From contig HF990809.1 in NCBI GenBank assembly GCA_000436255.1, forward strand, positions 72,046 through 83,658: a stretch of DNA of 11,613 nucleotides, given 5' to 3'. A program made the position numbers and the translations under genes. This document shows positions 6,668 to 11,613 of the stretch, piece by piece (position 1 is the first letter of the stretch; each line of letters starts with the position of its first letter). This DNA comes from Clostridium sp. CAG:1193 (lineage in GTDB: Bacteria > Bacillota_I > Bacilli_A > RF39 > UBA660). The notes below the pieces were generated by a model. The model saw only the letters and a list, made by a program, of their open reading frames with translations. It ran no database searches and was not told the DNA's origin.

Positions 6668-8611
6668 ATGAAAAAAAATGTAAATACAATAAAGAAAAAT
6701 TTATTACCGTATGTACTTTTACTTTTTGCAGCACTTTTTATAATGTTTTCTACAGATTTATTTAATACAAAAGTAAATATACTTACGTATAATGAATTTG
6801 AATCTGCATTAAAAGAAGGTAAAATTGAAGAACTCACAATTACACCAAGAACAACTGCGCTTATTTATGAGGTAAGAGGTAAGGTAAAAGGTTATAAAGA
6901 CAATGAAACTTTTTATGCTAAATTACCACTATCAGATGCAGTAATGAATCAAATTATTGAACTTAAGGGTGAAAATAATTTTAAATTAGAAGCTGATAGT
7001 GATCCCGAATCAAGTACAGTACTTAGATTTATACTTAATGTATTACCTATGGTTGTTATAGTTGGTGGAGCATTATTTGTGTTTACAAGACAAATGGGTA
7101 GTAGTAATAAATCATTAGATTTTGGTAAAAGTAGAGCTAAATTAAGTGAAGATGGTGGAAAAACAACATTTAAAGATGTTGCAGGATTAATAGAGGAAAA
7201 AGAAGAAGTTGCAGAATTAATAGATTTTTTAAAAAATCCTAAGAAATTTCAAAGTATGGGTGCAAGAATACCTAAAGGAGTACTTTTAGTTGGCCCTCCT
7301 GGAACAGGAAAAACACTTCTTGCAAAAGCAGTTGCGGGAGAGGCAAACGTACCATTTTATTTTATAAGTGGTTCTGATTTTGTTGAATTATTTGTAGGTA
7401 TTGGAGCATCTCGTGTTCGTGATATGTTTAAGCAAGCAAAACAAAATGCACCATGTTTAGTATTTATTGATGAAATAGATGCAGTAGGTAGACAAAGAGG
7501 AACTGGTTTAGGCGGGGGACATGATGAAAGAGAGCAAACACTTAACCAATTGCTTACTGAAATGGATGGTTTTGGAGCAAATGAAGGCATTATAATTATA
7601 GCCGCTACTAATAGACCTGATGTTCTTGATCCAGCGTTACTTAGACCAGGAAGATTTGATAGACAAGTTACAGTTAATCTTCCAGATGTAAAAGGAAGAG
7701 AAGAAATATTAGCAGTTCATGCTAGAAATAAAGTATTCTCACCTTCAGTAAAACTAAGTAATATAGCAAAAAGAACGGTTGGATTTAGTGGGGCCGACTT
7801 AGAAAATTTACTTAATGAAGCAGCACTTCTTGCTGTTCGTAGAGGTAAAAAAGAAATAAGCATGGCTGAAATAGATGAAGCTACAGATAGAGTACTTATG
7901 GGACCAGCAAAGAAAAGCAAAAAATATACAGAAAAAGAAAGACAAATGGTTGCACATCATGAAGCAGGACACGTTGTTCTTGGATTAAAATTGGATGATG
8001 CTAATGATGTACAAAAAGTCACTATTATACCAAGAGGTTATGCTGGTGGATATGCAATGATGCTTCCAAGAGAAGAAACCTATACATCTACTAAAAAAGA
8101 ATTGCTAGAAAGAATTACAGGCCTTTTAGGTGGTAGAGTTGCTGAAGAACTTGTGTATAATGAAGTATCAACAGGAGCACACAATGACTTTGAAAAAGCT
8201 ACTAAAATAGCAAGAGCAATGGTAGCTGAATATGGTATGAGTGATTTGGGGCCAATACAATTTGAACAACAAGAAGGCGGAGTATTCTTAGGAAGAGATT
8301 ACAATAAAACAAGAAACTTTTCAAATGAAATCGCACATGAAATAGATCTTGAAATGAGAAAAATTATTAATGAGTGTTATGTTAATGCTAAAAAGATAAT
8401 TAGTGAAAATATGGATTTACTTGAGTTAATAGCAAATGCATTATTAGAAAATGAAACTCTTACTAAAGAACAAATTGATCATCTTGCTGAATTTGGTACT
8501 ATGCCTGATGAAGATATAGAAGAACCAGTGGTAAGCACTCAAGATGATAAAGAAGAGAAACATCCAAAAAAAGAGACTAAAAAGACAAAGAAAGAAGAAG
8601 AAACAAAATAA
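6668..8611 (+). CDS. ftsH: ATP-dependent zinc metalloprotease FtsH
   Basis: Hexameric membrane-anchored AAA+ protease that degrades misfolded membrane proteins and short-lived regulators. The 647 residues show two membrane segments (about 14-32 and 120-140) flanking an extracytoplasmic region. Then come Walker A GPPGTGKT (209-216), pore loop FVG (242-244), Walker B LVFIDE (264-269), the second region of homology (ATNRPDVLDPALLRPGRFDR, 313-332), the zinc site HEAGH (431-435) and the third zinc ligand D507 in STGAHND. The tail (613-647) is a charged K/E-rich extension. Translation starts at the ATG at 6668, 4 nt after AAGGAGG (6657-6663), which overlaps the tilS stop; the two genes are co-transcribed. 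The last codons also form the left arm of the terminator hairpin. All catalytic residues are present. Confidence 0.98.
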   Translation: MKKNVNTIKKNLLPYVLLLFAALFIMFSTDLFNTKVNILTYNEFESALKEGKIEELTITPRTTALIYEVRGKVKGYKDNETFYAKLPLSDAVMNQIIELKGENNFKLEADSDPESSTVLRFILNVLPMVVIVGGALFVFTRQMGSSNKSLDFGKSRAKLSEDGGKTTFKDVAGLIEEKEEVAELIDFLKNPKKFQSMGARIPKGVLLVGPPGTGKTLLAKAVAGEANVPFYFISGSDFVELFVGIGASRVRDMFKQAKQNAPCLVFIDEIDAVGRQRGTGLGGGHDEREQTLNQLLTEMDGFGANEGIIIIAATNRPDVLDPALLRPGRFDRQVTVNLPDVKGREEILAVHARNKVFSPSVKLSNIAKRTVGFSGADLENLLNEAALLAVRRGKKEISMAEIDEATDRVLMGPAKKSKKYTEKERQMVAHHEAGHVVLGLKLDDANDVQKVTIIPRGYAGGYAMMLPREETYTSTKKELLERITGLLGGRVAEELVYNEVSTGAHNDFEKATKIARAMVAEYGMSDLGPIQFEQQEGGVFLGRDYNKTRNFSNEIAHEIDLEMRKIINECYVNAKKIISENMDLLELIANALLENETLTKEQIDHLAEFGTMPDEDIEEPVVSTQDDKEEKHPKKETKKTKKEEETK

Positions 8612-8626
8612 TTTCTTCTTCTTTTT
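8591..8626. terminator. Bidirectional terminator between ftsH and the convergent radical SAM gene
   Basis: Perfect 13-bp purine/pyrimidine stem AAAGAAGAAGAAA (8591-8603) / TTTCTTCTTCTTT (8612-8624) with an 8-nt loop (8604-8611), then TT. The left arm lies inside the ftsH coding sequence (KKEEETK end) and the ftsH TAA is in the loop. Read from the minus strand the same hairpin follows the radical SAM stop by a few bases and is followed by a T-rich stretch, so it can serve both genes, whose stops are only 19 bp apart. The stem has few G:C pairs, so its strength is moderate. Confidence 0.75.
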
Positions 8627-8630
8627 ACAA

Positions 8631-9542
8631 TTATTTATTATATTTTATTCCCTGATATGTATTTCTTCTTAACATTTCTTTATCAATTTCATTAAGTACA
8701 CAAAACTTTTTTAATAACCATGTTGGTTCAACAACTAAATTTTTATCGGGATCTCCAGTAATCCTGTTAATAACTATATCTTCTTTTAGAAGTTCTAATT
8801 CGTCACATACTATATCAACATATTCTTCTTTTGAAAGAACGTGGAAATGTGTTTTTTTATATAATTCATATAATAAAGTGTCTTTTAGTATAAATAACAT
8901 ATGTATTTTAATGCCTTGTATATCTAGTTTAGATACATATTTAATAGTTTCAAGCATCATTTCTTTAGTTTCAAAAGGAAGACCATTAATTATATGCACG
9001 ACAACATTAATACCTCTTTTTCTAAGATTATTAACAGCATCTTCAAATTGTTTTAAAGTGTGCCCTCTATTAATTAATTTTGATGTGGATTCATGTATAG
9101 TCTGAAGACCTAATTCAATAGTTAAATCAGTTCTTTTATTTAAATCACTTAAATAATCATATACTTCATCACTAATCGCATCACATCTTGTTGCAATATT
9201 AAGTCCGACTACATTTTCTTGATTTAGTATTTTTTCATAATTTTCTTTTAAGACATTTACATGAGCGTATGTATTTGTATCTGCTTGAAAATATCCAATA
9301 TATTTACTATTTGGCCATTTATTCTCCATAATACCTTTAACTTTATTAAATTGTTCTATAATATCCATTCCTCTATTTTCACCGCTACCATTATAACAAT
9401 ATATGCAACCTTTACCATTTTTTTTGTTTGGACAACCAAAATTAGCATTTAAGCTTACTTTAAATACTTTGGAATTGTATTTTTTCTTGTAATAATAATT
9501 TAAAGTATAATATCTTTTGTTATCAAGTGTATATTTAAACAT
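8631..9542 (-). CDS. mnmL: Radical SAM protein of the YtqA/YhcC (TIGR01212) family, probable tRNA-modifying MnmL
   Basis: A 303-residue iron-sulfur radical S-adenosylmethionine enzyme. The [4Fe-4S] cluster motif is C37-x8-C46-x2-C49 in NANFGCPNKKNGKGCIYC, an Elp3-like spacing. Other family blocks are GLQTIHESTSKLINRGH, the VVVHIINGLPFET strand, KIHMLFILKDT and, near the end, RRNTYQGIKYNK. From memory of the literature, B. subtilis YtqA (MnmL) is reported to convert cmnm5(s2)U34 to nm5(s2)U34 in tRNA, before methylation by MnmM; the role here is transferred by family membership. mnmM (ytqB), its neighbour in Bacillus, is not adjacent here. Start: ATG at 9542 with a GGTGAGA site just upstream; stop TAA at 8631-8633. 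It is monocistronic, convergent with ftsH and divergent from the next gene. Family certain, exact substrate less so. Confidence 0.85.
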   Translation of the reverse strand: MFKYTLDNKRYYTLNYYYKKKYNSKVFKVSLNANFGCPNKKNGKGCIYCYNGSGENRGMDIIEQFNKVKGIMENKWPNSKYIGYFQADTNTYAHVNVLKENYEKILNQENVVGLNIATRCDAISDEVYDYLSDLNKRTDLTIELGLQTIHESTSKLINRGHTLKQFEDAVNNLRKRGINVVVHIINGLPFETKEMMLETIKYVSKLDIQGIKIHMLFILKDTLLYELYKKTHFHVLSKEEYVDIVCDELELLKEDIVINRITGDPDKNLVVEPTWLLKKFCVLNEIDKEMLRRNTYQGIKYNK

Positions 9543-9557
9543 AATCTCACCAACTAA

Positions 9558-9601
9558 ATTATACCACGTATAATTAACATATTTACTTTAAATGTTGTCA
9601 A
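9558..9601 (-). promoter_or_regulatory. Promoter region of the radical SAM gene
   Basis: On the minus strand, a perfect TTGACA (9601-9596) is followed after 17 bp by a weak -10 GTTAAT (9578-9573), giving a leader of about 24 nt. Nearer the gene is a perfect extended -10, TGGTATAAT (9566-9558), with no good -35; it would leave a leader of only about 9 nt. Either or both could act. The -35 overlaps the divergent intergenic region shared with the gene at 9693. Confidence 0.45.
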
Positions 9602-9627
9602 ATTATAGTGTTATTTAATGGATAAAC

Positions 9628-9656
9628 TTTACATTACTCTTATTAAATGTTATATT
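9628..9656 (+). promoter_or_regulatory. Sigma-A promoter of the unknown gene at 9693
   Basis: -35 TTTACA (9628-9633), 17-bp spacer, -10 TATATT (9651-9656) with an extended -10 TGT (9648-9650). The predicted start is near 9663, leaving a leader of about 30 nt that contains AAGGAGGG (9682-9689). No operator-like palindrome was seen around it. Confidence 0.7.
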
Positions 9657-9692
9657 AAATATGTATAAAGTGATTTTATATAAGGAGGGCAA

Positions 9693-10571
9693 ATGAAAAT
9701 AATTAATGGAAATACTGAATTGTCAAATTACTTACGTGGAAAAATAGAGGGTTGTCCACTCACAGTAGTAAATGATTTTTTGTCAACAATTGGTTATGAA
9801 AATGATAATCCTATTATTAGTCTTGATGAAATTGTTGATGAACGTGGTATAGTTAATATTTCATATAAACTTAGTGGGATATATTATGAAAAAAGTTATT
9901 CTTTATCTTTTAATAATGCGGCAAAAGAATATAGTATTAGTAAAAAAATTGTAAGCACTAATGATATGAAACCTCTTATGCACGGAATAGATTGTTGTAC
10001 TACAGAAAATTCTAATTTAAAGTATAGTGAAGAAGAAGGATACGCTATATCAAGTGCAAGGTACGAAACAGATAAAGTAAAAAAAGACGGAACAAAATTC
10101 GGCATTGCTTTAAGAAGCAGTTCAGTAAAATCAAAAAATGTTTATAATGAATCAGGAGTAGAAACTTACGAAGAAGATATTATAGATTTTTATCCAGATG
10201 TTGAAGATAAAGCATCTTTTGAACATGTTGCAGGTGAAGGAAGATATAGAGAAAAAACAATTGTAAATAAAACAAATAGAAAAGATATGTTTAATTGTGT
10301 TACTGTTAGTGATACTTATGAACATAATGGTCAAAAGTTTATTAGCGAAAATGTTTCTTATTATAGGTTAAGTGAAGAGCGTGATTTAGCTTCAATGAGT
10401 AGTGTAGCTTTTCAATATAGTAGTGAAGAAGAGTATCGAGAAAATGCAGAATATGATAAAACTATATCTAAGGAAGACACATTAAAACTATTAGAAAATA
10501 CAAATGAAGAAGCAAAAGAAGACTTACTTAAAACATATTATCCAGAAATGGTAAGTTCTAAACATATTTAA
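9693..10571 (+). CDS. Uncharacterised 292-residue cytosolic protein, no family recognised
   Basis: I do not recognise this protein. It starts at the ATG at 9693, 3 nt after a strong AAGGAGGG, and ends with TAA at 10569-10571. There is no signal peptide or membrane segment. The sequence is rich in Ser, Glu, Tyr, Asn and Lys, has no tryptophan, and has cysteines at 21, 101, 102 and 202. The first 25 residues (INGNTELSNYLRGKIEG) look helical. The middle (about 40-245) alternates polar and hydrophobic residues, as in a beta-rich fold, and the end (258-285) is a charged helix. No Walker, zinc-ribbon or helix-turn-helix motif is visible. It has its own promoter and a strong terminator, so it is an independent unit between the radical SAM gene and the str operon. 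Base composition matches its neighbours, giving no sign of recent transfer. Coding is supported by the start signal, length and clean termination; the function is unknown. Confidence 0.85.
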   Translation: MKIINGNTELSNYLRGKIEGCPLTVVNDFLSTIGYENDNPIISLDEIVDERGIVNISYKLSGIYYEKSYSLSFNNAAKEYSISKKIVSTNDMKPLMHGIDCCTTENSNLKYSEEEGYAISSARYETDKVKKDGTKFGIALRSSSVKSKNVYNESGVETYEEDIIDFYPDVEDKASFEHVAGEGRYREKTIVNKTNRKDMFNCVTVSDTYEHNGQKFISENVSYYRLSEERDLASMSSVAFQYSSEEEYRENAEYDKTISKEDTLKLLENTNEEAKEDLLKTYYPEMVSSKHI

Positions 10572-10587
10572 ATTATAAGTATTAAGT

Positions 10588-10616
10588 AAAAGCAAACAGG
10601 CATCTGTTTGCTTTTT
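10588..10616 (+). terminator. Strong intrinsic terminator of the unknown gene
   Basis: Perfect 12-bp stem AAAAGCAAACAG (10588-10599) / CTGTTTGCTTTT (10604-10615) with a GCAT tetraloop and a run of five T (10612-10616). It is the best terminator in the window and isolates the unknown gene from rpsL. Confidence 0.93.
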
Positions 10617-10660
10617 AATATTTATATAATACTTTTAATTAAGTATTTATTAAAAAACAA

Positions 10661-10689
10661 TTGACATCATACAATAATAATGATATATT
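10661..10689 (+). promoter_or_regulatory. Sigma-A promoter of the str operon (rpsL-rpsG)
   Basis: Perfect -35 TTGACA (10661-10666), optimal 17-bp spacer, -10 TATATT (10684-10689) with an extended -10 TGA (10681-10683). The predicted start near 10696 gives an 83-nt leader, the longest of the assigned leaders in this window. A very strong promoter suits a ribosomal protein operon. Confidence 0.88.
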
Positions 10690-10695
10690 AATAAC

Positions 10696-10778
10696 GTTTG
10701 TTAAAACCTGTGTTTTAACTTATATTTAAAACATATATGATACACTAGGAAGTGTGCAAAGAAGAAAGGAGTTAAAAT
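10696..10778 (+). other. Structured 5' leader of rpsL
   Basis: The leader holds a perfect 8-bp hairpin GTTAAAAC / GTTTTAAC (10700-10707, 10712-10719) with a CTGT loop. A small 5-bp hairpin ACACT / AGTGT (10742-10746, 10751-10755) with an AGGA loop lies shortly before the ribosome binding site AAAGGAG (10765-10771). No T-run follows the first hairpin, so it is not an obvious attenuator. It may be a site for autogenous control or mRNA stability, or a chance pairing; I do not recognise a named leader family. Confidence 0.4.
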
Positions 10779-11195
10779 ATGCCTACAATTAATCAATTAG
10801 TAAGAAAAAGTAGAGGTAATAAAACAAGAAAAAGTAAATCTCCGGTTTTAGGTGTTGGACTTAATACAATTCAAAGAAAACAAACTAAACAAAATGCACC
10901 TCAAAAACGTGGAGTATGTACTCGTGTTGGTACTACTACACCTAAAAAACCAAACTCTGCATTAAGAAAATATGCAAGGGTTAGATTGTCAAATGGTATG
11001 GAAGTAACTTGTTATATACCTGGTGAAGGACATAACCTACAAGAACATAGCGTTGTTTTAATTCGTGGAGGACGTGTTCCAGACTTAATCGGTGTTCGTT
11101 ATCACATTATTCGTGGTACATTAGATACTGCTGGTGTTGCTAATAGACAACAAGGTCGTTCTAAATACGGCGCTAAAAGACCAAAGAAAAAATAA
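10779..11195 (+). CDS. rpsL: 30S ribosomal protein S12 with an altered streptomycin/accuracy loop
   Basis: Component of the decoding centre of the small subunit. The 138 residues include the Firmicutes-type N-terminal insertion (about 14 longer than E. coli S12) and the conserved blocks PQKRGVCTRVGTTTPKKPNSALRK and GEGHNLQEHSVVLIRGGRV. K56 corresponds to E. coli K43 (Met counted as 1) and is conserved. The second loop, normally KDLPG, reads P101-D102-L103-I104-G105, so the equivalents of K88 and P91 are Pro and Ile (codons CCA and ATC at 11079-11090). D102, the residue methylthiolated by RimO in E. coli, is kept. The start ATG is 7 nt after AAAGGAG. It is first in an operon with rpsG, with an 18-nt gap. 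Identity is certain; the effect of the loop change is inference. Confidence 0.98.
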   Translation: MPTINQLVRKSRGNKTRKSKSPVLGVGLNTIQRKQTKQNAPQKRGVCTRVGTTTPKKPNSALRKYARVRLSNGMEVTCYIPGEGHNLQEHSVVLIRGGRVPDLIGVRYHIIRGTLDTAGVANRQQGRSKYGAKRPKKK

Positions 11196-11213
11196 TAGAA
11201 GGAGGAAATAATA

Positions 11214-11613
11214 ATGCGTAAAAGAAGAGCTGTAAAAAGAGACGTATTACCAGATCCAGTGTATAAATCAAAGGTTGTTACTAAGTTAATAAACCAAATT
11301 ATGGTTGATGGTAAAAGAGGTAAGGCTGAAACTATAGTTTATGATGCTTTTGATATAGTAAAAGAAAAAACTAATAGTGAACCTAACGAAATATTTATGA
11401 AAGCTTTAGAAAATGTTAAACCTGCTCTTGAAGTTAAAGCAAGAAGAGTTGGTGGAGCTAATTACCAAGTTCCAATGGAAGTTAGCCAAGATAGAGCTCA
11501 ATCTTTAGCACTACGTTGGTTAGATGCTGCTGCTAAGAATAGAGGCGGTAAATCAATGGCTGAAAGATTAGCAAATGAAATAATTGATGCATCAAGCAGT
11601 ACAGGTGGTGCAG
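11214..11613 (+). CDS. rpsG: 30S ribosomal protein S7, first 133 codons (3' end outside window)
   Basis: Primary 16S rRNA-binding protein that nucleates assembly of the 30S head. The frame opens with MRKRRAVKRDVLPDPVYKS after AAGGAGG (11199-11205, 8-nt spacing) and runs open to the window edge. It contains the family blocks NQIMVDGKRGKAE, KALENVKPALEVKARRVGG and ANYQVPMEV, and ends at ...EIIDASSSTGGA. About 23 residues of the usual 156 are missing beyond the edge. It follows rpsL by 18 nt in the conserved str operon order; fusA and tuf would be expected downstream but cannot be seen. Confidence 0.98.
   Translation, partial: MRKRRAVKRDVLPDPVYKSKVVTKLINQIMVDGKRGKAETIVYDAFDIVKEKTNSEPNEIFMKALENVKPALEVKARRVGGANYQVPMEVSQDRAQSLALRWLDAAAKNRGGKSMAERLANEIIDASSSTGGA

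Noticed and set aside
9595..9623. TTGTCA at 9595-9600 as the -35 for the unknown gene
   Set aside because: No -10 at the right distance. TTTACA-N17-TGTTATATT further downstream is clearly better.
10628..10647. AATACTT/AAGTATT inverted repeat between the terminator and the rpsL promoter
   Set aside because: Entirely AT-rich apart from one pair, no T-run, and just upstream of the -35. It could be an operator but is equally likely by chance.
1..11613. Mycoplasma-type genetic code (TGA as tryptophan)
   Set aside because: Tryptophans at conserved sites are TGG throughout and all full-length genes read cleanly in the standard code. The complete genes end in TAA or TAG, which reflects low GC.
1..11613. 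Mobile elements, CRISPR arrays, toxin-antitoxin or phage defence systems, tRNA or rRNA genes
   Set aside because: No transposase, integrase, regularly spaced repeats, cloverleaf or rRNA-like sequence was found on either strand.

Overview
The window is an AT-rich stretch of chromosome (by eye about 70% A+T) carrying housekeeping genes. It most likely comes from a low-GC Gram-positive bacterium of the class Bacilli, close to the Mollicutes/Erysipelotrichia/uncultured RF39-type lineages. The reasons are strong AGGAGG-type ribosome binding sites, sigma-A-type promoters often with an extended -10 TGn, an HrcA/CIRCE heat-shock operator, the Firmicutes tilS-ftsH pairing, a long Firmicutes-type S12, and a ClpB without its N-terminal domain, a form also known from mycoplasmas. 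The standard code applies: tryptophans at conserved sites are TGG and no complete gene depends on TGA. The lineage assignment is inference; no marker here names the species.

Layout. Bases 1-2822 hold the last 939 codons of rpoC, closed by a hairpin terminator that begins inside the stop codon. Bases 2823-3164 are a non-coding gap with a possible promoter, two or three micro-ORFs and then a CIRCE operator interleaved with a sigma-A promoter. These control clpB (3165-5255), whose start must lie downstream of the operator. After a short terminator, a new promoter drives the two-gene operon tilS-ftsH (5336-8611). ftsH converges on a radical SAM gene of the YtqA/MnmL family on the minus strand (8631-9542), and a 13-bp hairpin between them can stop transcription both ways. 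A divergent promoter region (9543-9692) leads to an unrecognised 292-codon gene (9693-10571), a single-gene unit with its own promoter and strong terminator. The window ends with the promoter and leader of the str operon, rpsL (10779-11195) and the first 133 codons of rpsG.

Functionally the window joins transcription (RpoC), ribosome structure (S12, S7), tRNA wobble modification (TilS lysidine synthase, probable MnmL) and protein quality control (ClpB disaggregase, FtsH membrane protease). No mobile element, CRISPR array, tRNA or rRNA was seen. The most notable observations are the S12 streptomycin/accuracy loop, where the usual KDLPG reads PDLIG; the CIRCE-controlled N-domain-less ClpB; the micro-ORFs upstream of it; the uncharacterised gene; and terminators built into gene ends.
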